This document shows positions 46,701 to 56,485 of a stretch of DNA of 64,000 nucleotides, piece by piece. The translations under genes were made by a program, and so were the position numbers. Position 1 is the stretch's first letter. Every line of letters starts with the position of its first letter. Under the pieces are notes generated by a model. It ran no database searches. It was not told the DNA's origin and worked only from the letters and a program-made list of their open reading frames with translations. The stretch is taken from NCBI RefSeq assembly GCF_945859705.1, contig NC_079135.1:79182253-79246252 (forward strand), given 5' to 3'. This DNA comes from Episyrphus balteatus. Its lineage: Eukaryota > Arthropoda > Insecta > Diptera > Syrphidae.

Positions 46701-49700
46701 TTGCATTTTCCGAGAACATGCACTTTGGTGTACTAATGTAAATTTTTGTTTACACTATTGGAAAGTAGAGATTTTAACGAACAAAATGCCCGCCGATTTT
46801 TTGAAAAAAGCTGATATTTTGACACGTGAATTTTCGATTGAAAATTAGGGTGTTTTTTGGTATTAAGTAAAATAAAAGGTTAAAAATAAATATTTTAAAT
46901 CAAATAAATTACTGTGTATTCGGGACATAATAAGGTAAGTTTTCACCGAGTTTCGTAGAAAAAACATTTTTTTGAAAAAGATAAAAATAAAAAACCAAAA
47001 ACTCGGTTTTTTTGAATTTTTCACATAAATTTTGAGGTTATGTGAAAAAATTGTTAATACATAAGTTGTAGATCTTTTTATTACCTACAACCTTACCATA
47101 CAACTTTTCCCCATAGGACTTGTAGTTTTGCCGGAAATCGAGATATACAATTTTTTACCATTAAAAACTCAACCCTACCACTTCCCAAACTCGGCTCGCC
47201 AGTAATTTATTTTTTCCCTTAATTTGTATCATATTCACCTCCTTTTCCAATGGCTTTCATCCAACTATGATTTTTTTTGTTTTTTAATGTCCCTTAACAT
47301 CTTAAAAACAGTGTGATCGTTGAAGAACTAGAATTAGAATTACATATACTTTAAAGACTTGCCAAACACTGAGCTGAGCTGAGACACATCATATAGAGTC
47401 TCGAAAAAAAGTTTGGTTTAATTTAAAGGTTTGACTTTTTGCAATATGGCATATTGATTTTTGTACCAAAATTACAATCCATTTTTGTAGATTTTCGAAA
47501 AAAAAACCCTCGCCGAAAAAAATTTCATTTAAAAAAAAAGTTTGTGAACTATTATTTAGTGGAACTCAAAGGTTTCTTTGTGGTCTGGTGGCAGAGTTAT
47601 TCTAAATCCAAATAGTTTTTTTTTCCAATTTTCGAAATCAGGGGTCGAATTACCGCACACGAATACGATCGTACGTTAACGTTTTGTTTATTGCTCTCTC
47701 TATTTAATTTGTAGAAGAAGATAGGGACACATAGCAACCATACGTTAACGAACGTATGCCGTAGTTCGACCCCAGTTTTCTTTAGATACAAGTAAATTTT
47801 TCTAGATTTTCGGAAAAATTGCAAATCAGGTACATTTAAAAAATATTCCTCCAAGTCAATAGAGTATCGAAGGTCTTATTCTTTGAGGTTTGGTTTCAGT
47901 ATTATTGACATCTGCATCCTTAAAAATTGAAACAAGCTAATACGCTGCGCTACATGAAATTGTTCCACCGTGTCATCTCCTGAAATCGACCACGATTTGT
48001 TCCTTTTTCAGAAAATGTTTCGTGATCAAAAATTTATCAGCAACCCACCATTCTTTTGTAACGAGAGCAGCTTGTGCATCGGAATAAACAATTACACAAG
48101 ATATACACACGCTTTTAAAATTAACAATCAAAAAGTAGACTTTTCTTGTATTTTATTTACATTCTTTTTTATTAACGTAAATATTATACAAGTTAATAAA
48201 GGTTAAGATAAAGGTGCACATTTTTCCAGAATTGAATTGAAATGATTACGAATGAATTTTTGGGCTATATAAGCTTATGTATGCTGCAAAAATTATATCA
48301 TTCATATTCCAGTAACAAAAGTTTTAACAATATGAAATTTAATTTGCTAGTATTGTTTGTTTTTGTGATTGTCATCGCAGGAACAATCGCAAAGAAGCCT
48401 TGTCAAGAGAAATGTTGGCTAAACGACCGCAGATATCGTGACGACAGATGTCCTTTTGGAGGCAAATTCTCGTACTATTTACAAGGCTTTGGGATTTGTT
48501 ATTGTTGCAGGCCTTAATTGTTATAAAACTTGTAATACCTTTGAATAAATAAATAAATAAATAAATACATTATTTGGGTTTTAAAATTATCTTAATTTCG
48601 CTCATTGCGGTAAATAGGCATCGCAACTCGCAAGTCGGTAATAGTACCTCGAGTTGCGATGGAATATGACGCTAGAATTCTAGGTTCGATTCCCAGCGTC
48701 TACCACGAAAAATAAAAAGTTTTTCAGATTTTTTTCTTTTTTTCTTTTGTTTTGAGAAAGTCTCCATTAGAATCAATGTTATAAAAAGTGAAGACAAACT
48801 GTTTTAGGAAAAACATTATCGGTATAAGGCAGTATGTAGGAATGATTAAATATAACGTGAAAACTGCAACTTTAGTAAAACGTGAAGCCACAAAATTGGT
48901 AGAAGCGTAAGTCATTATACGAAGAAATTTCTTTATCCCCTTTATTCTTAGGGTATTTACTTCGCATTCCAGTAGTATTCCAGTGCAGATTCGAAGGATC
49001 AATGATTTTATTTCGGGGATTGACTGATTCAAGAGGCTCTAGGTCATGGGCATTGTAAGTTGCTTGTAACAACTTATCCTCTGGTTGGTGGAAAGCTAGT
49101 ATCAGGGATATAGACTGTCAGAGAATCGTTTCGTCGGTAATCACGTTCTCGGGATGGGGTTCATCCAAGTTAAAGATGTTGAAGAGAAACAATGCTATTT
49201 TTTATCCTTGTGGATCTCCGACTCCTATGATTGTTGGTTTTCGATTTGGATCTGGAATGAAATAAGTTTTTAGTTTCGACATCACGCTGGATTCTTAAAA
49301 GAGGATATTAAGTAGGTAGAGTGCTTTTCCCAAAATTTAAACTGCATGTTAGAGCAGAAGTGATTCCAATATTAAGTTGAGGTTGCAGAAAACAGAAATT
49401 GGTCTAGACCTACATCGTTGTGGTTGTCCAAAAGAGCAAAAATTGGTACAGTTATTCAGGAGTATCCAGTAGAAAGATCATTACAGAGTGGGGTAGTTTT
49501 TTTTAGGACAAAGTTATTGATCGTAAAAGAAGGTCTTGCTGAATTCTTCCTGTGGCTCCTGGATTATGTTCAAAAGTTGTAAACTCTGTGCTGTCAACGG
49601 GATCACTTACTGGTCTTACTTAACAGCATTTTCTGACATAACTCGGCTCATTATGTCTTTAAAGTAGTCAGCAAAGCTAATGACTCTGTCATCGCCGGAT

Positions 49701-52700
49701 ATAACGCCACCGCTAGTGGTTATGATTATGATGGTTGTTGGAGTAGAAACATTGTTAAGGTCTCCATTTTTCTAAGTATGTCTAGTCTGTTTTAATGATT
49801 TGGATTCTCTTCTCGAATTGGACATCATTTAAATGGTACACAGAGTTCCTGTGTACCATTAGTTAGCATTAGTCAATAATGCTAGTTTTAAGCTCTCTTC
49901 GGTGAATCCGTGCAAGCGGCTCCCCACAGTCCTTCTGCACTATACATTTCTAGACTAGATGTTTTTGTGATTATAGATCTTAGTACCTTAACATTGATTT
50001 TTATTAAATTTAATACAAATATTTACTATGTAATTGCAGTACCTTATGATCAAATAAATACCGGAGCGGCGCTAGTACAAATGTGGTCATATGTTGATGC
50101 TCCAAAATGTCGAGCCATTGTTGCAGTCGGAGCAACTGGTGGTCTATTGGTGGCAATGTTTGGCTCAATGTTCCCAATGCCAAGAGTTATCTATGCTATG
50201 GCCTCAGATGGTCTAATATTCAAGTAAGTTTATTTCATTTTTTTAAGTGACAACAAAATTTGTATACCTTACTTTGAACATATCTTAGGCAATTATCACA
50301 ATTGTGGGAGCGAACAAATGTACCAGGACTTGCAACACTTGGAAGTGGAATTGCTGCAGCCCTGGTAGCCTTAACCATTCGCCTCGAGATTTTGGTCGAA
50401 ATGATGTCGATTGGAACTCTATTGGCCTACACACTTGTATCAACATGTGTGCTTGTGCTAAGATATCAACCCTATAGTACTTCATTGGTGGAATTACTTC
50501 CAGCTCAACTGAGAACTCCAATGCCACCAAGTACTCCAGATCCAGCAAATGCTGAAAAAACTACAAACAATTTAACCATCAAACGCATTACTCGAGGATC
50601 TCCAGACTCTGATGATTCATTTATCGATGATAGTCCCGATGGTTATATGGGAAGGGATGATCAATTTTTGGTATCGGATAGATCTGAAAATAAATTTTAT
50701 GGCAGTGTTCATGGTGCTCCGACGGGTCCCACTGGTAACGCAACGGCATTCGATACAATCGGTGTTGGTTTGTTAGGTAGAAAGCTACAAGAGTTCTCCT
50801 ATATGTGTCCAGGACTATTTCCTTGGGTTAATCCTGGACCAGCTACTTCAGAAAGTGGTAAGTAAATATCTTCCTTATTTAATGATGTTTCATTTAAAGG
50901 CCTTTATTTGTTGCAGGAATGTTTGTTACAAAACTTGTTGGGGTTATGTTTATATTCATATTCTTCTTGGACTTATTTGCTGCGATAGGATGGTCAGGAA
51001 GACTTGCCGGATTGACTTTCTCAATTTTAACTATAGGTATTATTGTGATATTACTAACTATATCCAGGCAACCACAAAATAGGTATGATTACATAAAAAA
51101 TGTTACTTTTGAAAAATATTGAGTCAAAGTATTTTTGTATAGGTACGCCCTTGCATTCCTAACACCGGGACTTCCTTACATTCCAGCTATTGCAATAACA
51201 GTGAACATCTACTTAATATTCAAATTGAGTATATTAACATTAGTTAGATTTACTATTTGGATGTCTATAGGCTTGGTTGTATATTTTTATTACGGCATCA
51301 CGCATAGTTCATTAGAAAATGCATCCGAAGAGATTGAACTAAGAGTTGATGAAGCTCAAGTAAGTATAAATAAGTACCTACATTTTAACTTAAAGTTAAG
51401 AGTCACTCGGAAAATATCGAGATTTTTTAAACAAATAAATATAAATTAATAAAAAACAGTTAATAATTTCTTTTATTTTATTTAGCCCTGATTTTTCAAT
51501 CGTCAGTTAGACTATCAGAAGAATAAATATCAATATAAAAAAAACTTTTATTCCTAGGAATGAGCTCTATCTGAGGTTTATCTGACTATTGAAAAATTGG
51601 CCCTTAGAATTATTAACTGTTTTTTATTAATTTATATTTATTTGTTTAAAAAATCTCGATATTACCCACAACTTGGAGACTAAAACACCAAAATGCACTC
51701 GGAAAAGATTAAGGCTAAGTGTATTTTTCTGAGACTTTGGTGCACTATAAAACACTTTAGCATCAAGAACATTTTGTACAATTGAAGGAAAATATAACAG
51801 TTACCCCTACCAAAACCATCTGTGAGTATGGTTTCAGAGGCTAAAAAAGAAAGGTCTTTTTTTAAGTTCTATACATAACTGAAAACCAAAAGTTTCTTGG
51901 AGGTTTGGTTTCATCGTTTATTTGCATCCAAACAGATTTTTTCTTACATTCGGAGATTATCTGTGGACCAAAGTGTCGAAAAATTTTTGTTTTTTTAGAT
52001 ATGAGTTCACAGTGAACAGACCTATGCATTTAGATAAAAAAAATTAGATGTATTTATTATTATTATTTTTTTAATTTTCAAGAAAAAATCAATTTCATCA
52101 AAATTTATGCAGTGAAAGATGAAAAGAAATGTCTCTTTAAGCTCTATTCATAACTGAAAACTAAAAGTTTCTTGAGAATTTCGGTTGCTGATTTATTTGC
52201 ATCAAAACATTTTTTTTTTAACAAACATTCTAAGGCAGATATCTGCGAAATTTTCCCATGGTTTCTCCTTTATTTGCATCCAAGCTTTTTTTGTTGTTAC
52301 ATTCGAAGGCAGATATCTACTGACCAAAGTCTCGAAACAAGTTTTGGTTTTCAGATATGAGTTCACAGTGCCTGTGTATTTTAGTAAAAAAAACAATTTT
52401 TTTTTTTCTTTGGAGAAAAAATCAAGGCTAAACTCTTGCCGAAAAAATGCACTTAAAAAAAATTTCCTCCAAATTCATCGAGCGAGACATCAAAAGAAAA
52501 CATGGACCTTATAATCTTCAAAACATTAAAAACATCTTCAAAAATATAACGGGAAATGAATATATCAATTTTGAATATCTGTAAATGATCATTTGGTGAC
52601 GCCCGCAGAGTTAATTTAAAAACAAATGAAAGCGAATTTTTTTTTGTTCACTTAAAGCCCAGGAAAAATAGATTTTTTAAAGGAAAAAATTCGTAACAAG

Positions 52701-53717
52701 CTGATTTTTGGTATACGGCTTGGTGTAAGGATAGTTTACAATCTGTGAAAAGTCCTGACTCCTGAGGTTTCCTCTATCCGCTAGTCCCTTGATATGGGGT
52801 CAAAGGTCACAACATTTTTTATTTTTAAAATGGTAGGTTTTAGACAAATATTATGTTCTACAAAATTGTAGCGGAGACTATTTTAGAAAAAATTATCGTA
52901 CAAAGTTTTCTTGTATCATGCACACCGTTTAGAAATTATATCACTTCAAAATCGCATAAATGTTTTTCTTGATATTTTTATAATTGTTATTTTAATCAAA
53001 TTACATGGGATAGTTTGAAATTTTGTAATGTCTAAACGGTAAGTGATACAAAAATAACTTTAAAACAATTTTTTGTAAAATAACTTCAGCTACAATTTTG
53101 TAGAACATAATTTTTGTCTAAAACCTACCGTTTTTTAAATAAAAAATGTTGTGACCTTTGACCCCATATAATGGGACTAGCGAACAGAGGAAACTTCAGT
53201 ACTTTTCACAGATTGTAAACTATCCTAAAACCATGCTGTATACAAAAAATCAGCCTGTTCCTTTCTCTGACAATTTTTCGTTTATTTTTACTGGCATTAT
53301 ATTATATTTTGAATCCTTTATGGTTTATAAACAAGGTGCATAATTTTGTTCCGGCTTTAATCAAACAAATATTTTTTCTAGGATAACAACTCTGATGAAA
53401 AAGCTGTTTGGGATCAACAAAACTTCGAACAAAACTACAGTTCACCTGATGTTATATGGCATTATGGCAACACTGAACGTGATCACAATACAACATCATC
53501 TTGGAACAATGCACCCCAAAGAACCACAAATAGCAATGCTGGTCTTCGGGTGAAAAAACCACCTCCTCCCAAGCCCCCAGCACCGCCAGCAAAAACTAAG
53601 TCTTCTGACCAAACTAAAAGAAACCAAAACCAAAATCAAACCACAAAACCAACAGCTGATAAGCCAGGCTTCAGTATGTTTGTGGATGAAACGCAATTTC
53701 CCTCGTGGGACGATTGA
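40709..53717 (+). CDS. SLC7A14-like cationic amino acid transporter (CAT subfamily, SLC7)
   Basis: Eleven coding exons: 40709-40837, 40901-41054, 45045-45176, 45248-45346, 45407-45615, 45676-45847, 50040-50223, 50289-50857, 50917-51082, 51143-51359, 53382-53717. All are GT-AG with consistent phase, giving 788 residues. The protein has about 14 hydrophobic segments. CAT-family signatures include TTLDLTSLGVGSCCGTGMYL, SFIIAAVASIFSGACYAEFG, FYAFIGFDIIATTGEEAHSP and FPMPRVIYAMASDGLIFK; LLAYTLVSTCVLVLRYQP precedes a long Ser/Asp/Pro-rich cytoplasmic loop. The long loop, late EMMSIGTLLAYT block and NRYALAFLTPGLPYIPAIAI segment fit SLC7A14, a lysosomal cationic amino acid carrier, better than the plasma-membrane CATs. 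The hydrophilic tail ends in a proline-rich stretch (KKPPPPKPPAPPAKTK). The ATG follows an acceptor, so a 5' noncoding exon is expected. Introns 2, 6 and 10 are repeat-filled. Confidence 0.95.
42250..42780 (+). repeat. Degenerate tandem repeat, about four units of 125-160 bp
   Basis: Each unit starts with a CTNTCCTGGGCTAACNTTGGGC-like core at about 42266, 42424, 42550 and 42706. The core is followed by (C)AAACGAACCAC and then a GAAATCAATGATTTTTA-like stretch and an A-rich tail. Units differ by substitutions and indels, so the array is old. Noncoding. Confidence 0.65.
43038..44709. mobile_element. 1.67 kb foldback element with internal CRE-containing repeat
   Basis: Arms begin ATATCGCTCATTTAC and end in the complement. 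They pair through ATTACTCAAAAATCATGAGT, GCGGAGAAGGAGCC and GGGATCTGAAAAAA. The left arm carries the ATTAGTTCAGTCAAAGGG block, TGACGTCAGC (43298-43307) and CGCCATTTTGAAAAACGC, shared with 18253-18535. The outer block ACTTGAACACTGTCA is partly duplicated around an inserted piece in the left arm. Flanking target duplication not resolved. Confidence 0.75.
45951..47279. mobile_element. 1.33 kb near-perfect palindrome (foldback element)
   Basis: Two arms of about 650 bp meet near 46600. They start CAAAAAAAATCATAGTAGGA and include GGAAAAGGAGGTGAATATGA, CGAGCCGAGTTCGGGAAGTG and TGCCCGCCGATTTTTTGAAA. Pairing looks well above 90 percent by eye. The left end falls about 100 bp after the exon 6 donor. 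No coding capacity and no clear target duplication. Co-transcription with the host gene would produce a very long hairpin. Confidence 0.8.
47641..47773. mobile_element. 133 bp palindromic MITE
   Basis: Ends GGGGTCGAATTACCGCACAC / (inverted) GGGGTCGAACTACGGCATAC; inward CGTACGTTAACG pairs with CGTTAACGTATG. There is no matching target duplication beyond one or two bases. Confidence 0.65.
48265..48303 (+). promoter_or_regulatory. TATA box and initiator of the nested peptide gene
   Basis: CTATATAAG at 48265-48273 is followed by TCATTC (48298-48303), a match to the arthropod initiator TCAKTY. The A of TCATTC lies 32 bases after the start of TATAAG, the normal spacing. Initiation here would give a roughly 32 nt 5' UTR and makes the ATG at 48332, not the longer frame from 48242, the start. 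Confidence 0.6.
48332..48517 (+). CDS. Small secreted cysteine-rich basic peptide, nested single-exon gene
   Basis: The 61 residue open frame starts MKFNLLVLFVFVIVIAGTIA, a textbook signal peptide likely cut after Ala-20. The mature part of about 41 residues has six cysteines spaced C-x3-C-x11-C-x15-C-x-C-C and a net positive charge of about +5. The CxxxC and CxC pairs recall the cysteine-stabilised alpha-beta fold of insect defensin-like peptides, but the third cysteine pair is placed unusually (an adjacent CC at the end). A TATA box, an initiator and AATAAA repeats (from about 48543) surround it, and there is no intron. It lies in intron 6 of the transporter, same strand. The longer frame from 48242 would start upstream of the TATA box and bury the signal peptide, so I reject that start. 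No specific family is recognised; antimicrobial, venom/salivary or other secreted roles are all possible. Confidence 0.75.
   Translation: MKFNLLVLFVFVIVIAGTIAKKPCQEKCWLNDRRYRDDRCPFGGKFSYYLQGFGICYCCRP
48543..48568 (+). terminator. Poly(A) signals of the nested peptide gene
   Basis: GAATAAATAAATAAATAAAT: overlapping AATAAA hexamers begin about 26 bases after the peptide stop codon. A short microsatellite of AAAT units provides them. Confidence 0.6.
48620..48700 (+). repeat. tRNA-like structured segment with consensus B box
   Basis: An 11 bp perfect stem (ATCGCAACTCG with CGAGTTGCGAT, 48620-48630 and 48650-48660) is followed by a second stem GACGCT/AGCGTC (48668-48673 and 48695-48700). The second stem encloses GGTTCGATTCC at 48683-48693, a perfect polymerase III B box. 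No acceptor stem or anticodon arm of a canonical tRNA forms. It may be a SINE or tRNA-derived relic. Confidence 0.45.
48860..49830 (-). mobile_element. Degenerate non-LTR retrotransposon fragment
   Basis: Minus-strand translation gives TIIGVGDPQG...FLFNIFNLDEP (about 49140-49240), a decayed version of the GVPQGS(V/I)LGPLLFNI(F/Y)INDLP reverse-transcriptase block. Upstream lies SGDDRVISFADYFKDIMSRV (about 49640-49700), resembling the pre-RT linker of such elements. Stops and frameshifts are scattered throughout. Different from the fragment at the left edge of the window. Confidence 0.5.
51485..51603. mobile_element. 119 bp MITE, TTA target duplication
   Basis: Ends G-CCCTGATTTTTCAATCGTCA / (inverted) GGGCCAATTTTTCAATAGTC are flanked by TTA (51482-51484 and 51604-51606). 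The arms extend through CAGTTAGAC / CAGATAAACC. The relic at 9115-9155 belongs to the same family. Confidence 0.75.
51860..52520 (+). repeat. Degenerate direct repeats, also present in intron 6
   Basis: CATAACTGAAAACCAAAAGT followed by TTCTTGGAGG and TTTATTTGCATCCAAACA occurs at about 51873 and again at about 52150, with a third partial unit at about 52262-52375 (TTTATTTGCATCCAAGC, GCAGATATCTACTGACCAAA, ATATGAGTTCACAGTG). Related fragments (CGCCGAAAAAAATTTCATTT) lie at 47380-47880. Noncoding. Confidence 0.55.
52682..53285. mobile_element. 0.6 kb inverted-repeat element containing DR1-like sites
   Basis: Arms pair through CTGATTTTTGGTATAC, GGATAGTTTACAATCTGTGA, GGGGTCAAAGGTCACAAC and GGTAGGTTTTAGACAAA, meeting near 52975. 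Each arm holds GGGTCAAAGGTCA (52797-52809 and, inverted, 53152-53164), an excellent match to a nuclear-receptor DR1 site. Exact ends and target duplication are not resolved. Confidence 0.65.
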
Positions 53718-54690
53718 AATTGTTCCGCATCTGATCGTTCCTCTAATAATAATAATTGCATTGTTATGTGTAAAATTTTAAAGTTATTTATATATACAAA
53801 AAATTCTATTGTTTCCATCAAGTGTACATTTTAAACATAATATAATATATATTAATATTTATGACTCATTCTTATAAAACATTTAATAAATTCAGTTTAC
53901 AAATTTATGATATATATACAGAAAAATATACATATTAAAAAATATATATATATATTATTATATATACATACATTAACATTTTAAATATTTGCCCTTCCGT
54001 TTTTATAAATGTAAATAAATACTACTTCTATGCGGGAGTTATTCTATAAGATACAACAACAACAACTTGTAAACTATATTAAAAAACAACTACTTACAGA
54101 AATACATCTCCAGATTTATTCAAGGGATTCAAAAACCCAACAAAAGCCATATCTTAAACTCAAGAGTTGATTTTTTTCGATGTTTTGATGAAATAAATTT
54201 ACAATTCGTTTTCGATTCCGTTTTACGAGTAAATACCACACAAATTAAATTAAGTTTCCATTTTATTTATGAGGTAGATAGAAAATATAAAACAAAAAAA
54301 AAAAAAAAAAAAAAATAAAATAAATAAAAACATATATATATATTTTAACGAATAACATAATTTAAGTAAAAACAAAAAAGTAAAACAAAAAAAAAAAAAT
54401 CTTAAGCAATTTCAGCGCATGCACACCGCAGAATACGACTAAAAGAGTTAAGCATGAAGAGCGCGGCATGCGTGTACTAATAATTTATTTATTTATTTAT
54501 ATAATAAAAAAAGTATATTATATATAAATGTAAATGAAAAAATAACTAATGAAAGCCCACTGAATTGCGTCTTACAATTTCAGCCCTATTATACACTTTT
54601 ACAAATTATTCAATTCTTTTTCTTTTTTTTGTTAACATTTTGCATTTTATAAATAAAGTCTATTTCAAAATATGTTTAATAAAAATTGAT
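53718..54690 (+). terminator. 3' UTR and poly(A) signals of the transporter gene
   Basis: AT-rich tail with TATA microsatellites (about 53930-53970) and A runs (54292-54325). A well-placed AATAAA occurs at 54652-54657 (TTATAAATAAAGTC), with earlier AATAAA hexamers at about 53884 and 54013. The cleavage site is unknown. Confidence 0.5.
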
Positions 54691-55609
54691 TATTGAAAAA
54701 AATTAATTGATATTGTTTTATTTATTTACAATTTAAACGGCTTCTAGACGATACAACCGTTTTACCCTATTTAACGAACATGGATTACCAGAAACAGAAG
54801 AAATACAAATTTTATGGGACCTTTTATGTACTAGAACCATTCCCTCCTTCCCCGTTCTATTATTATTGAGCCTCTGAAAAAATTAAATGTATTTGAGCCC
54901 CCAAAATAATTAAAAGGATTTTTTAATGGCAAATACAAAATAAAACAAATAAGATGCAGGTTGCAGGTACTCATGGAAAACAAATAATAATAATTCAAGT
55001 GTATCCTGTTTGTTAAGTGGGTTTCCATCTTCAAAAAAACTCTAATTTGAAGAAGTACAATGTATTTGCATGCATCTTAGCTAAAATTCATAACTTTTAA
55101 AAATTTAAAAAGAAAAGTTTTTGAAAAATAAGAAAATAACAATGATAAGCCCAATACAATTCAATAAGAATCCTTATTTTTAATAAAAAAAAAAAAAATA
55201 AGACAGGATTCTTATAATTCGTTTTTTTTTTTTTTATAACTAAGACTAAGACTCAATGGATACTTGCAGTCTCAAAGTTCTAAAACCTTACAATCGAAAT
55301 TATTCCGCTTCTTACTAAAACTTTCAACTTAATTTTTTGATCAATTTTAATTTTTATTTTAATTATCTGTTTCTTTAAAATAGAAATTGTGAATAAGTCT
55401 AATAAACACTTTTTAAATAGTCCATTCATTTTCTTCTTCCTTTTATTCGGCGCTGTTATGATCTCGATGCCGAGAAGATCATAACACTCCGAAGTCTCTC
55501 TGCTTCACACTAGTGTCCTAATGATCCATACATTTTCTTGAAAATAAAGAGAACAAGGACTCCCAACATTATTCTCCGGGCACAGGCATGCAGCTCAACT
55601 GAAAATGAA
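54691..55609. other. AT-rich intergenic DNA
   Basis: One hairpin, GTTATGATCTCGATGCCGAGAAGATCATAAC (given by its ends GTTATGATC/GATCATAAC, about 55454-55486), is visible. No gene is recognised. Confidence 0.45.
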
Positions 55610-55730
55610 AAAAAGTTTTTTTTTTATAACGGTTATATTTCAAGAACGGAAGCTAATAAAATTCTTCTGATATATATATATATATCTTGGTTCTTGTGGC
55701 AAAAAAAAAGTTCAATTTTGTTGACCAGTG
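55610..55730. mobile_element. Half copy of the CACTGGT foldback family
   Basis: CGGTTATATTTCAAGAACGG ... TTTTGTTGACCAGTG matches the right arm of 26825-27471 (CGGTAATATCTCAAAAACGG ... AACCAGTG). It ends at 55730 next to TTATTA. The left arm is missing, and a TA microsatellite (55671-55686) has expanded inside. Confidence 0.6.
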
Positions 55731-56485
55731 TTATTATTATTCGGTCACTTTCGAAGCATTTTTTCAGCAAAAATTACACTTTTTCATGTTTTTCTGCTTT
55801 TTATTATTATTTTAATTGGATAGCCCGTGTGCGAAGTGGCTTACAGCTGACGAATCTGATAAGGTCTATGCTTGCTAGGAATAACTCCTAAACGATGTTG
55901 TTTTCCCACTAGGGCTCTCAGAACTTCACTCGGAGAATTAGAGGTTGCGTCACTAATTCCAAATAGGTCGAACTACTTAGTGAAAACCTTGTATGAGCTA
56001 TTATAAGCATTATTATACAGGGTGTCCAAAAAGTAATGATCCAAAAGGATTATGCTGGAAGACCAATAATTGAATTCGGGTTTCAATATCTCAGCATCAA
56101 TCTTGTTAAGTGTGTGAAAACTTTCTGGCTTAACAATTTTTATATCTTTTTTTCAAAAATATGACCATATATTAAAAAAAAAAATGGCAAACAAAAAGAA
56201 ATAAATTGCACGACTGGGGTCGCACGTACTTGCTCTTATGCTTAAAGTAACTATAATGTTAAAGCTTTTTATTCAAGATATTAAAAATTTGATATTTTGA
56301 AGAAATTTCATAAGTAGTATAAAAAAATTAAATCTGTTTTTATAATTAATTAAACTCCGTTTTAAATTATCTTAAAAAAAAAAAAAACAAATATGCCATT
56401 TTATTTCTTGTATAAAAAGGTATTTTTAGAAAAAATTTTTCGAAAATTGTAGGAGCCGTTTTTAAAAAAAATAGTTTTTTATATA

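Larger units (their letters stand above)
45848..50039 (+). other. 4.2 kb intron 6 of the transporter gene
   Basis: It contains a 1.3 kb palindrome (45951-47279), a small palindromic MITE (47641-47773), a nested secreted-peptide gene (48332-48517), a tRNA-like structured segment (48620-48700) and a degenerate reverse-transcriptase fragment (about 48860-49830). Confidence 0.8.
51360..53381 (+). other. 2.0 kb intron 10 of the transporter gene
   Basis: It contains a 119 bp MITE (51485-51603), a degenerate direct repeat (about 51860-52520) and a 0.6 kb inverted repeat carrying DR1-like motifs (about 52682-53285). No gene is supported; the open frames at 52172-52514 are repeat-derived. Confidence 0.7.

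Noticed and set aside
48242..48331. Upstream extension of the cysteine-rich peptide frame
   Set aside because: It would begin before the TATA box and place about 30 residues ahead of a perfect signal peptide; the ATG at 48332 fits better.
48620..48710. Functional tRNA gene
   Set aside because: A B box is present, but no acceptor or anticodon stem folds.
55538..55891. 117-codon frame with hydrophobic stretches
   Set aside because: Covers a half copy of a foldback element and a TA microsatellite; low-complexity translation.
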